Source of the DNA: Curtobacterium guangdongense | GTDB lineage: Bacteria > Actinomycetota > Actinomycetes > Actinomycetales > Microbacteriaceae | Length of the DNA stretch: 64,000 nt | Assembly: GCF_049341845.1 (NCBI RefSeq) | Contig: NZ_JBMPIT010000001.1 | Location: 124,001-188,000, forward strand | Direction of reading: 5' to 3' | In this document: positions 50,932-59,170 of the stretch, piece by piece | How the letters are laid out: each line of letters begins with the position of its first letter | How positions within the stretch are numbered: the stretch's first letter is position 1 | Notes under the pieces: generated by a model | Database searches by the model: none | Seen by the model: the letters and a program-made list of their open reading frames with translations, nothing else | What the model was told of the DNA's origin: nothing | Made by a program: the position numbers and the translations under genes

Positions 50932-52088
50932 TGAAGTTGCTAATCGGTGGTGACGAGTTCGGATGGGGAAGTGTTGGGATACTGGCGGCCATCCTGAGCG
51001 AGCTCCGCGTTCTCGACCCCCGTCTTGATCTCGTCGGAATTGACACAAACTCTGGACGCTCTGTTCTCGAGAAGGAGGGCGTCCATACCTGGATCAGCTC
51101 TGAGTCCGACGAGGCGGACTTCGACGTCGCCTTGGATTCGCTGCAACCTCACACAGCCTTGATTGCCTTGAACGCACGGCTGGCGAGTCGGCTTGTGGAC
51201 AGGGGTATCCGCGTCGTTTACGTCGACACCATGCCCTTCATCTGGGGCGCTAATGACTTCTTACCAGTTGACGTAGCCATATACTGCGCTCAACGGTTCG
51301 GGTCGGCATCGCTCCGCCATGCATCCCCACTTGAGTCTGCTCATAATTTGCAGTGGGTTGGTGGAATTGTGGGGCGGCTCCCGACACCTCTAGCGGACGT
51401 CCCATCCGAATCCCCGGTTGTCGCGCTGGGCGGTCTGCAATCCCCAGCAAGCACAGACTCGAGTGTGCGAGCGTATCTCTCAACAGCAGTTGTTCCTGCT
51501 CTTACTTCTATACTCGCAAACGGTACTGACGAGGTGGAGGTGGTGGGCAATGTGAGGAAGGACACGCTGCTGGAGGAACTCCCGTCCGCGCTTCGGCCTC
51601 GTGTCAGCGTGAGTCGGTACGGTCACGATGACTTTTTAAGGCGCGTTGCTCGATCTCCTTTCGTCGCCACCTCGCCAGGCTTGACAACCATATTGGAACT
51701 AGGACGGCTGGGCGTTCCGGCATTCGTTTTGCCTGCTCAGAATTACACCCAGCTACGCTTCGCCATGGAACTCGATCGCGTATGCGTCGAGCCGTCTGTC
51801 GTAGGCTGGCCCGCGGATGTTGCACACCCGCCGGCCCTCGATTACTTACTAGATACGCAAGGCGAAGACGCCGCGGTACGGCACTTATATCACTCCATCG
51901 CGCAGGCGGCGGCGGCTGCTGACCTCCCGAAGTTCCAACGAGAGATGGCAAGATCGGTCGAAGTTGTTTTGACGAACGTGCTTCAGACTCGGTCGACTCT
52001 CTCGCCTATGAACAGCTTGCTAGGCGACCGGGGAGCGCACGACGTTGCCGCTCAAGTACTCGATCTGAGTCAGTCCGCTCCGAAGTGA
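50931..52088 (+). CDS. GT-B fold glycosyltransferase-like protein
   Basis: A 385-residue protein with two Rossmann-like halves. The N-terminus reads KLLIGGDEFGWGSVGILAAIL. The donor-binding C-terminal half is VATSPGLTTILELGRLGVPAFVLPAQNYTQ, typical of GT-B enzymes that bind UDP sugars. It recalls cytosylglucuronate synthase-type enzymes of nucleoside-antibiotic pathways, but I cannot confirm that. GTG 50931 shares one base with the MFS stop codon. The 3' end overlaps the convergent UDP-galactopyranose mutase gene by 19 bases. Confidence 0.75.
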   Translation: MKLLIGGDEFGWGSVGILAAILSELRVLDPRLDLVGIDTNSGRSVLEKEGVHTWISSESDEADFDVALDSLQPHTALIALNARLASRLVDRGIRVVYVDTMPFIWGANDFLPVDVAIYCAQRFGSASLRHASPLESAHNLQWVGGIVGRLPTPLADVPSESPVVALGGLQSPASTDSSVRAYLSTAVVPALTSILANGTDEVEVVGNVRKDTLLEELPSALRPRVSVSRYGHDDFLRRVARSPFVATSPGLTTILELGRLGVPAFVLPAQNYTQLRFAMELDRVCVEPSVVGWPADVAHPPALDYLLDTQGEDAAVRHLYHSIAQAAAAADLPKFQREMARSVEVVLTNVLQTRSTLSPMNSLLGDRGAHDVAAQVLDLSQSAPK

Positions 52089-53221
52089 GACTCGACGTCA
52101 TGCAAAGCTGCTGCGATTGCCATATGCATGTCTAGGTATTTATACGACCCAAGTCTCCCACCGAACACGACGCCGCGTTCCTTAGATGCCAGGGTCCGGT
52201 AAATTCCAAGTCGTTCGCGGTCTAGTATCGAATTCACTGGGTAGTACGGCTCATCGTCTGACGATGCAAAGCGCGACAACTCGTGCGCCACGACGGTCTG
52301 CTCAACTTGGTCATGCCGTTCTGGCGAGTAGTGTTTGAACTCGTGTGAGCGAGTGAACGGCACATGAAGGTCGGCATAGTTCATCACTGCCGTGCCTTGA
52401 TAATCAGAAACATCGAATCGGTGCCACTCGAAATCCAAAGTCCGCCAGGACAACGAGCCTGCCGAGTAGTCAAAGTATCGATCGAGGGCGCCAGTGTAGA
52501 TGACGGGAATCCGGCCAACGGTCTTTCCCTTACTGAAGCTCGACCTCACATCAAAAAAATCTTCTGAAAGGTGAACCTCGACACCTTCCTCGCTCGCCAT
52601 TCGTTCCGCCATCGCCCCGTAACCATCTCTCGGCAGCCCCTGGTATTTGTCGCTGAAGTAGCGCGTGTCGTAGTTATACCTAACAGGCAGCCGGGTGATT
52701 ACGTCTGCTGGAAGTTCGGAGGGTTTCGTTTGCCATTGCTTCTGTGTGTACGGCTTGATGAGCGCATCATATAATCTTGGACCGATGGCCGCGAGTGCCT
52801 TGGCCTCAAGCGAATCGGCAAGAGCCAATTGGTACGGTTCGGTATCCTTCTTGATCTGCACCCTCGCCTCGTGGGGTGAAAAGCTGGCTTCGTAGAGTTG
52901 ATTGATCGTAGCCAACGAGATCGGCATCGGATACACCCTTCCTGCGTGCCTCGTGAAGACTCGGTGCTCGTAACGGTCCATCCGCGCGTATCGGGAGACG
53001 AACTCCCATACGCGTTCGTTAGACGTGTGGAAGATGTGCGATCCATACTTGTGAATCTCGATCCCGCTTTCATCATCGCGGTAACTGTACGCGTTACCGC
53101 CAACATGGTCGCGCTTGTCGATAACCGCGACGTTGCGCCCCGTTCGCGCCAGCGCTACGGCGGCGGTTAAACCGTAGAGACCAGCTCCAACCACCAAGAC
53201 ATCACATGACAGCATCGTCAC
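52070..53221 (-). CDS. glf: UDP-galactopyranose mutase
   Basis: FAD enzyme of 383 residues that converts UDP-galactopyranose to UDP-galactofuranose. The dinucleotide-binding motif is VVGAGLYGLTAAVALA, followed by VIDKRDHVGGNAYSY. IHKYGSHIFHTSN, KPYTQKQWQTKP, RLPVRYNYDTRYF and the late GRLGSYKYLDM are conserved Glf features with flavin and substrate ligands. It is transcribed toward the GT-B gene, with the ends overlapping by 19 bases. Galactofuranose is rare, so its presence with a GalE-like gene nearby suggests that the cluster glycosylates a product with this sugar. Confidence 0.95.
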   Translation of the reverse strand: MTMLSCDVLVVGAGLYGLTAAVALARTGRNVAVIDKRDHVGGNAYSYRDDESGIEIHKYGSHIFHTSNERVWEFVSRYARMDRYEHRVFTRHAGRVYPMPISLATINQLYEASFSPHEARVQIKKDTEPYQLALADSLEAKALAAIGPRLYDALIKPYTQKQWQTKPSELPADVITRLPVRYNYDTRYFSDKYQGLPRDGYGAMAERMASEEGVEVHLSEDFFDVRSSFSKGKTVGRIPVIYTGALDRYFDYSAGSLSWRTLDFEWHRFDVSDYQGTAVMNYADLHVPFTRSHEFKHYSPERHDQVEQTVVAHELSRFASSDDEPYYPVNSILDRERLGIYRTLASKERGVVFGGRLGSYKYLDMHMAIAAALHDVESHFGAD

Positions 53222-53369
53222 CCCTCATAGTCGATTTGTGACGCTCACCGCTGGTGACGTCCGAACGAGTCCCGCTCTCTCGTCGATGGTACGCATGCTA
53301 GGCGCGGAACGGTATAGACACGGTCATTTGAGAGGCGTAGTCTCAGCATGAATTGATCGAGGGGGATCT

Positions 53370-54377
53370 ATGACTGTGCTGATCATCGGTGGGGGCGGCT
53401 ACATCGGCTCGCACATCGCAAGCGAACTTCGTCGATGCGGCCAAGATACATTGGTCGCGGACAATTGGGCGTCCGGCGTCAGACGCCTGGGCAATACGGT
53501 GCGAGCAGCGACGGTCGATATAACAGCTCCAGGAGCGAGCCATCAACTCGCGGCACTTATGCGCACTGAGCGCGTTCGGGTCGTCTTCCACCTGGCAGCT
53601 CTGAAGAGTGTTGAGGAATCGGTGCGTGACCCGAGGCGCTACATCGAAGTGAACGTCGCGGGCACAGCGGCGGTTCTGAATGCGATGTCGAACGCCGCAG
53701 TCCGCAAGTTAGTATTTGCCTCCTCTGCGGCTGTTTATGCGCCGATAGCGACGGGGCGAGTGACAATAGCCTCACCTATCGGTCCAGTCAATCCCTACGG
53801 GGTGAGCAAGCTTGAGGCTGAAGGGTTGATCAGCACTTATACCGGGCGAGGAATAGTAGACGCAGTTGTCCTGCGCTTTTTCAATGTCGCCGGGTGTGAG
53901 TCACCCTCTCTGGCCGACCTTGAGGGAGTGAGTGTTATGTCGCAGTTTTGCCGCGCTGCCGCCAACGAAGGCCCGCTAGTGGTTCGTGGAACGGACTACG
54001 GGACGGCAGACGGCTCGGCAGTGCGCGACTACATCGACGTTCGTGATATCGCTGACCTTCACCGGCGTTTGGCTGAGGACCGGGCTTGGCCGCCCGGTAT
54101 TCGCTACAGTAATGTCGGCCGTGGCTTGAGCGTGTCTGTTCTCGAACTCGCTCAACGAGTACAAGCACTGGCACCTTCTAAGCCACCAATTATCTCTAGT
54201 GCAAATCGCGCGGGTGACATCGAGCAGATGGTCTCGAGCAGGGAAGAGACTCAACTATGCGAAGGGTGGCAACCGCGCTATGGACTCGACGACATGATCC
54301 GCGCAACGTTGGAGGCCCAGCTGGTCTACGCGTCGGACGGCGCGACGCCAGTGCCTGCGCGGACACCTGAGCAGTAA
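53370..54377 (+). CDS. NAD-dependent epimerase/dehydratase (GalE-like)
   Basis: Short-chain dehydrogenase-type nucleotide-sugar enzyme of 335 residues. NAD-binding IIGGGGYIGSH, then FHLAALKSVEES, the catalytic Ser region ASSAAVY, and the Tyr-Lys pair in NPYGVSK. RFFNVAG and RDYIDVRDIA are typical of UDP-glucose 4-epimerase, so UDP-galactose synthesis is likely, feeding the mutase. ATG 53370 is preceded by GAGGGGG. It is divergent from glf (148-bp gap) and convergent with the Rieske/MBL gene, whose end lies one base away. Confidence 0.85.
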   Translation: MTVLIIGGGGYIGSHIASELRRCGQDTLVADNWASGVRRLGNTVRAATVDITAPGASHQLAALMRTERVRVVFHLAALKSVEESVRDPRRYIEVNVAGTAAVLNAMSNAAVRKLVFASSAAVYAPIATGRVTIASPIGPVNPYGVSKLEAEGLISTYTGRGIVDAVVLRFFNVAGCESPSLADLEGVSVMSQFCRAAANEGPLVVRGTDYGTADGSAVRDYIDVRDIADLHRRLAEDRAWPPGIRYSNVGRGLSVSVLELAQRVQALAPSKPPIISSANRAGDIEQMVSSREETQLCEGWQPRYGLDDMIRATLEAQLVYASDGATPVPARTPEQ

Positions 54378-54378
54378 G

Positions 54379-55932
54379 TCAAGCTCGTGGCTCTCTCCTC
54401 GACGTGGTGATCCTTTCACCGGCGGTCGTTAGGCATGCTCCAGTGGCTAGGTCAAACCTCCAGCCGTGAACCTGGCAAACTAGCTGTTCACCCTCAATGA
54501 TTCCGGAGGTTGAGAAGTCGGCTCCGAGGTGAGGGCAGTTACGCTGCACCGTCCAGTCGCCGATATCGATCATCTCTCGAGCGCTAGCTTTCTCTGCATA
54601 CCATCGCTCTATGTAGTCCATACGCTCCTGCGATAGGGACGTGAAAAAGGCGTAAAGCTGTTGGTTGAACTTTCCGACACGGCCGGTCTTGAACCGGAAA
54701 GACAGGAAAATCGTGTTGCACCAGTCTGGTTCTGCTGCTTGTATATTGGAGTAGACGAGCGCTGGCTCGATCTGGAACCAATACCGGGGTTTGTCCGCAG
54801 GTTCCCGATGGCGCACTTCCGATCGGCGAAAATCAAGCATCACATCGACGATCCCGAGGTCCAATGCGACGCCCCCAGCCAAAGCCGAGGATATGATAGG
54901 GGCGGATGCCATAAGAGGCTCGAACCAATTCTTCAAAGTCTGGAGGTAAAATTCTCCATCAACGTCTCCTGGAGGCGGTACGCGTGCTTCCTCAATTTCC
55001 TCCCGTCGATCCGTTGCCTGAACTTCGATATACTCTTGTGGATTGCGATAGATCCAATCGATCTGCTCTTCATCGAAGAGCGTCTGTCGCACCGCTGCGA
55101 CGGAATTGTTTTCGAGTGTGATTTCAGTTCCGGCAACAAATCGTATCCCTTGCTGATCGACGCCTGATTCGCTAAGTTGCTCCAGAAATACCTCCTGCGA
55201 CTCGAAGATCGACTCACCGTCAGGTCCTGTGCCATTCAACCGCTGCAACGGCTCATCGAGGAAAGCGGGGGGCCCAGCAAACGGCACCACTGAAGTCGCG
55301 TCGATGGCTTTTGCATAGAAAATAGCGCGCTTTCGCTGCGACTGTCGTTTCAGGGCAGCAAACGAACGCATCGCCCTCGGGGACATGTCGTAACACATCG
55401 GCCACCAGATCGCTCCCGAATGCTGCATGAAGTGGATTCCGTACGGTCCGAATTCGCGAATCACATCAAGATTCAGCAGGTGGGCGTCATTTTGGTTCAA
55501 GATCGTATTGCGACCGTCGCTCAGGCTCAGCGATGAATCGCCAATCGGCCCATCGCTCGGAGATCGCATCGGACTGATCATTGCCGATAGTCCGTCGAGC
55601 TGTACCGTGGTATTCGCTGGCATGCGGCGCAGGTTTGTGAAACCTATGTCGGTCAGGGAGCGTTCCAAGTCGGCAGTGGGATAGTCGGGCACGAGGATCG
55701 TCGTTCGCTTGTCGACCAGGTCGCGAAGTAAGCGTGCGTCCAAATGGTCCGCATGCCGGTGTGATATGTACATGTAGTCAGGTCGCGAGAAGCGTGACCA
55801 GTCAAGGCCTCGGTTGTCCGGATGGGGAAACCAGCTCCCGAAGAACGCAGGATTAAGCCACGGATCGCACAGTACGGTCGCGTTATCGGTCTCGATCCAC
55901 AGTCCAGCGTGCCCCAGCCCCGTGATGCGCAT
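54379..55932 (-). CDS. MBL-fold/Rieske [2Fe-2S] fusion (CMP-Neu5Ac hydroxylase-like)
   Basis: A 517-residue protein joining a metallo-beta-lactamase-like domain to a Rieske domain. The first part has ITGLGHAGLWIET, CDPWLNPAF and the metal motif YISHRHADHLDA. The last 60 residues hold the Rieske cluster CPHLGADF and CQVHGWRFD, with both Cys-His pairs intact. The layout resembles CMP-N-acetylneuraminate hydroxylases, which hydroxylate a nucleotide sugar with electrons from a reductase. Here the substrate is unknown. ATG 55932 was chosen because GGGGG lies six bases upstream. Confidence 0.82.
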   Translation of the reverse strand: MRITGLGHAGLWIETDNATVLCDPWLNPAFFGSWFPHPDNRGLDWSRFSRPDYMYISHRHADHLDARLLRDLVDKRTTILVPDYPTADLERSLTDIGFTNLRRMPANTTVQLDGLSAMISPMRSPSDGPIGDSSLSLSDGRNTILNQNDAHLLNLDVIREFGPYGIHFMQHSGAIWWPMCYDMSPRAMRSFAALKRQSQRKRAIFYAKAIDATSVVPFAGPPAFLDEPLQRLNGTGPDGESIFESQEVFLEQLSESGVDQQGIRFVAGTEITLENNSVAAVRQTLFDEEQIDWIYRNPQEYIEVQATDRREEIEEARVPPPGDVDGEFYLQTLKNWFEPLMASAPIISSALAGGVALDLGIVDVMLDFRRSEVRHREPADKPRYWFQIEPALVYSNIQAAEPDWCNTIFLSFRFKTGRVGKFNQQLYAFFTSLSQERMDYIERWYAEKASAREMIDIGDWTVQRNCPHLGADFSTSGIIEGEQLVCQVHGWRFDLATGACLTTAGERITTSRREPRA

Positions 55933-56586
55933 GACATACCCCCGTTGTGTCGTCATCGACTACACGGGACAGTCTGCTCGGCATCGACGCGCTTTGCAAC
56001 GGCTCTGCACCGATTTCTACCAGGGTCGTGTGGTCGAAGATCTCGCCGTGTCCGTATCGCTGGGCGTCCCGCCTACTGGTGGCGAGAGTTTCGGTCCTCG
56101 GGCTCGGTCGCGGGGCCTGCTCTCAGCCCGCTCCACGTTCTCTTGGCGTTCCTCGTCCGTTTGGGCGGCTCAAAGGCGGACACCGTCGATTCGCCGCCGA
56201 ACCCGAATGGAATTGGCCGGCTCGCCCGCGTCCCGTTCCAGCTCCCGCACCAGCGGGCAACCGCTTGTCGCCGTCCTGATGAAGATACCCGCGGCGCGCG
56301 TCGCGTCTTGGCCGCGGTTCGCCGTTTGTGGCTACCATCGGCTCCGCGAGGCGCGACCCGAACAAGTGCTGCTCTTGCGGCGTGCAGGTCGCCCGCGCAG
56401 TGGCGGCGATCATGCTCGCTGCGGGCGAAGCTCATCGCGCTTGCCGGTAGTTAGCCGAAAAATGGCAGGAGGGCGGGGTGATGCTCCCGTTTTAAAGGCG
56501 TGAGACGCCCGCACCGCGCGTCGACGGTGACGTCGGCCCAGATGAGGGTCGATCGAAACCTAGCGACGTGTTTCGCCAGCCTGATA

Positions 56587-56599
56587 CCCCCCCCCCCCC
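56587..56599. repeat. C13 homopolymer followed by A6
   Basis: Thirteen C residues, one G, then six A residues. The C tract is the same length as the one at 26641-26653. It may be variable in length between cells or a sequencing-sensitive site. Confidence 0.9.
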
Positions 56600-56660
56600 G
56601 AAAAAAGGAACGGGGTGCTCTTGCCTGCGCTTCGGTCCGCGACAGCACAGCGGACTCGCG

Positions 56661-56716
56661 GCGCATCGGCGCATCGGCGCATCGGCGCATCGGCGCATCG
56701 GCGCATCGGCGCATCG
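56661..56716. repeat. Seven tandem copies of an 8-bp unit
   Basis: GCGCATCG is repeated seven times without interruption, with partial copies at the ends. It is non-coding as far as can be seen. Such short tandem arrays change copy number easily. Confidence 0.9.
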
Positions 56717-56738
56717 GCGAGGATCCTGTTACCGCCGG

Positions 56739-56759
56739 ATCTATAATTCCTATAATCCG
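56739..56759 (+). repeat. AT-rich 21-bp site, copy C
   Basis: Contains CTATAATTCCTATAATC, preceded by AT and followed by CG. It is the same orientation as copy B and stands 23 bases after the tandem array. Internal CTATAAT units are direct repeats with a 9-base period. Confidence 0.75.
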
Positions 56760-57119
56760 ACGCGCAGGCACACCCTGAGTCACGGGTTGCAGTTAGCAAC
56801 ATTCCGAGCGCGACGGCGGCTGCGCTATCAGGAGCAGCCGAACTGCGGTGCGAAAGACAGCGGTCAGGAGAACCAGTCGCGCCGCTCTAGAGGTTTGTAA
56901 CGACCGGGTTGCACTCCGGTACGAGCTGCACGGCTTTGGCCGGCATGGCGCCGCTGTGTTTCCGCGCTGCGAGGCGACGAACGGCGATCGTTCTCGACTC
57001 GATGTACGAGACAGGTCGCACATTCCGCTTCAATGGACGGCGATCTCTTGTGCTTCCCACCAGGACCGCGGAAGTCTGCAACAATGGGAGCAGCGAATCC
57101 TGACTGATAGGAGCATCCT

Positions 57120-57464
57120 GTGGCACAGAGAGTCACCACGCATCTCGTTGACGACCTCACTGGCGACACCATCGAAGACGGAGAGGGCAGCACTGTTGCC
57201 TTCGGCTTCGACGGAAGCAACTACGAGATCGACCTCACCGATGATCATGCGGAGCAGCTTCGTGAGGCGTTCGCTGACTACGTTGCGGCTGCTCGGAAGG
57301 TGGGGGGTCGATCTGGTCGCAGCACCTCGGGAAGTGCTCCGAGGCGGGGCAATTCGGTAGAGCTTGCGAAGATCCGTGAGTGGGCGAATGCAAACGGCCA
57401 CGACGTCTCGTCCCGCGGCCGCATCAGCCAGGTCGTTCGGGACGCGTACGACGCCGCGCACTGA
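57120..57464 (+). CDS. lsr2: Lsr2 family nucleoid-associated protein
   Basis: Actinobacterial H-NS-like protein of 114 residues that binds AT-rich DNA and silences foreign genes. The N-terminal dimerisation domain is AQRVTTHLVDDLTGD through YEIDLTDDHAEQLREA. A linker follows, then the DNA-binding domain REWANANGHDVSSRGRIS with the RGR AT-hook-like motif. GTG 57120 has AGGAG seven bases upstream. Being inside a lower-G+C island, it may be an element-borne copy that silences island genes; whether it is the only copy in the genome is unknown. Confidence 0.95.
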   Translation: MAQRVTTHLVDDLTGDTIEDGEGSTVAFGFDGSNYEIDLTDDHAEQLREAFADYVAAARKVGGRSGRSTSGSAPRRGNSVELAKIREWANANGHDVSSRGRISQVVRDAYDAAH

Positions 57465-57801
57465 CAGTCGCGATCGCAACGCGGTTGGTGTCCGACATGA
57501 CGCCCGGCCGCGTTGTCATTGGTAGCAACCATGCTGCCTTTTTCGCATCGGGCACCACGACCTCGAGGGCGAGCAACACCCGCATCGAGCGCCGATCATC
57601 CCTCGTCGCAGGTCCGGACGAGGCCGCATCGCGAACAACCTCCCCTCCGAGAAGCACGCTCCCACGATCCGTGGACATGTTTCGCACGACGAGATGCCCT
57701 TCTGCGCTGTTTTCGCGTTCAGCGGTGTGCTCGGGAAGTAGACGCCGGGTTTCGCGCAATCGTCTGGTGGAGTTCAGCTTGTGGGCGAAGGACCGAGCCA
57801 T
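57424..57801 (-). CDS. Hypothetical protein (125 aa)
   Basis: A 125-residue basic protein with no known motif (ARSFAHKLNSTRRLRETRRLLPEH near the start, ALEVVVPDAKKAAWLLPM later). It overlaps the gene before it by 28 bases and the lsr2 3' end by about 40 bases on the opposite strand. This makes it uncertain; the open frame could be a by-product of high G+C content. Confidence 0.35.
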   Translation of the reverse strand: MARSFAHKLNSTRRLRETRRLLPEHTAERENSAEGHLVVRNMSTDRGSVLLGGEVVRDAASSGPATRDDRRSMRVLLALEVVVPDAKKAAWLLPMTTRPGVMSDTNRVAIATVSARRRTRPERPG

Positions 57802-58172
57802 GAGGTGACCCAAAGGTCCACCGTGAGAGCGGCCGGAGTGGCCCAGTAATGTGCGGACAGCGGTGCTTGAATCCGAACTTCTTCCGGGCGCGCCGCCCAA
57901 GAAGCAGGACCAGTTTCGTCGTAGACGCGCGGCTCCAGCTCAATCTGAGTCGGCGGATCCCTTATGGTCGCGCTGACGAGCACGAGCAAGGAGATGAACG
58001 CCGGAGGATCATCTTTTCCGAGGTTGTATCGGAGGTGCACGACAACGTCCGTGGCCGACCCTCGTTTGCCACGTTCAAGGACCAGACGTTCGACCTTGAC
58101 GAGCGGATCGTTCGTCGCAGCCGCAACGGGGAACGTCGATAGCGTGTCGCTGTTGATGCCGACGAGAGTCAT
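57774..58172 (-). CDS. Hypothetical protein (132 aa)
   Basis: A 132-residue protein of unknown family. It looks like a small beta-rich protein: TDVVVHLRYNLGKDDPPAFISLLVLVSATIRDPP and ALTVDLWVTSWLG. No signal peptide or membrane segment. ATG 58172 is preceded by a GGAG-containing purine stretch, which supports it as a gene. It lies 85 bases downstream of the phosphoesterase gene on the same strand. Confidence 0.55.
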   Translation of the reverse strand: MTLVGINSDTLSTFPVAAATNDPLVKVERLVLERGKRGSATDVVVHLRYNLGKDDPPAFISLLVLVSATIRDPPTQIELEPRVYDETGPASWAARPEEVRIQAPLSAHYWATPAALTVDLWVTSWLGPSPTS

Positions 58173-58257
58173 CGCTCCTGCTTCCTTTTCTTCGAGCCTG
58201 AACTCATTGCCTGACTGAGGACCGGCCGTAGAGCGGTCGGATCGCAGATGGGCCGGG

Positions 58258-59145
58258 TCAGCCGCGCACAATGTGGACCCGACGGTTGCGTGTATCGAGG
58301 AGGGCGATGCTGCCAGCAAGGGGCGCACGAGCGAGAGCGTGAACATCGCCATCCGCTGCGGAGGTGTGGCTACCTGCGACGTGCATGTGTCCGTGGAAAG
58401 TGAGGTCGGGCCGGAGTCGTGCGCGAAGCGCAGTGACGAGTTCTCGAGACTCCTCGCTGGCGCGGAGGCGTTCGGAAGGCCACCGCGTTCCCCCGTTGAT
58501 GATGGCGTCGATCTGTGCGATGCCCGCGTTGACCGCCTCATGGAGCAGAAGCACGTTGATGTGCTGGATCGGCCGGACTGCGGCCGCTTCTTCTGCCGAT
58601 GCGACCTCATGGGCGCTCCAACGCGACGAACCTGGTCCCTGGTCCAGGGAAGCAGCGCCGCCGAACGACAAGAAGGTGGTGTCTGCGATCGTGAATTCGA
58701 AACCTCTGGGGAGGATCCAGATCTTCCGGCACACCCGATAGGGCCGGTTGGGATGTCTGCTGAACTCCTGGTGGAGCTGCTCCCACCACTCATGGTTGCC
58801 GGGTGTGAGGAGCAGGCGCTCGATGCTGCGCTCGTGAAGTTGTTTGTCGAGCCACGGGAGGAAGCGCGAACCGAACTTCAGTTGTGCGCTGCTCCCGGCC
58901 AGCGGTTCGGTGAAGCGGAGGTCTCCGAGGTGCAGGATCGTGCGCGTGTCTGGGGCTGTCTGCTGGATGACGTCAAGGGACGTCTCGATGTGATCGCGGT
59001 GCGATTCCCAGTCGCCAGCGATGGCGATTGTGTGCTCTCCAGGAAGCGTGAAGTTGTGGGTCGGTGCGCCGGTCTCAGTGGGCCATACCCGCCGTGCACT
59101 CGCGGAGAGTTTGGCGCGTGTGGGTGTGCGGCGTTGGTCGGACAT
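58258..59145 (-). CDS. Calcineurin-like metallophosphoesterase
   Basis: A 295-residue two-metal phosphoesterase. Motifs in order: IAIAGDWES (usual GDxH, His replaced), ILHLGDLRFTE, TPGNHEWWEQL, NVLLLHEA and FHGHMH. The replacement of the first His by Glu/Trp-like residues is a difference from the classical motif, but all other ligands are there. Possible roles are nucleotide or nucleic-acid hydrolysis. It lies 25 bases upstream of nothing known on its strand, just after the recombinase-like gene 59171-60151, and may share its transcript. Confidence 0.8.
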   Translation of the reverse strand: MSDQRRTPTRAKLSASARRVWPTETGAPTHNFTLPGEHTIAIAGDWESHRDHIETSLDVIQQTAPDTRTILHLGDLRFTEPLAGSSAQLKFGSRFLPWLDKQLHERSIERLLLTPGNHEWWEQLHQEFSRHPNRPYRVCRKIWILPRGFEFTIADTTFLSFGGAASLDQGPGSSRWSAHEVASAEEAAAVRPIQHINVLLLHEAVNAGIAQIDAIINGGTRWPSERLRASEESRELVTALRARLRPDLTFHGHMHVAGSHTSAADGDVHALARAPLAGSIALLDTRNRRVHIVRG

Positions 59146-59170
59146 GGGGCTCCTTCAAAGGATGTTCGGC

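Larger units (their letters stand above)
55933..57119. other. 1.19-kb gap with repeats before lsr2
   Basis: No supported gene. The stretch holds a C13 tract, seven 8-bp tandem repeats, an AT-rich 21-bp site and, near 57105, the lsr2 ribosome site (AGGAG). Open frames here follow the repeats and lack motifs. It looks like a recombination or insertion zone. Confidence 0.5.

Noticed and set aside
55933..56500. Several overlapping frames of about 90-230 codons before the C13 tract
   Set aside because: Frames on both strands have similar Arg/Pro/Ser-rich composition and no motifs or ribosome sites.
56661..56716. CRISPR array
   Set aside because: The repeats are 8 bp, directly abutting, with no spacers. 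It is a simple tandem array.
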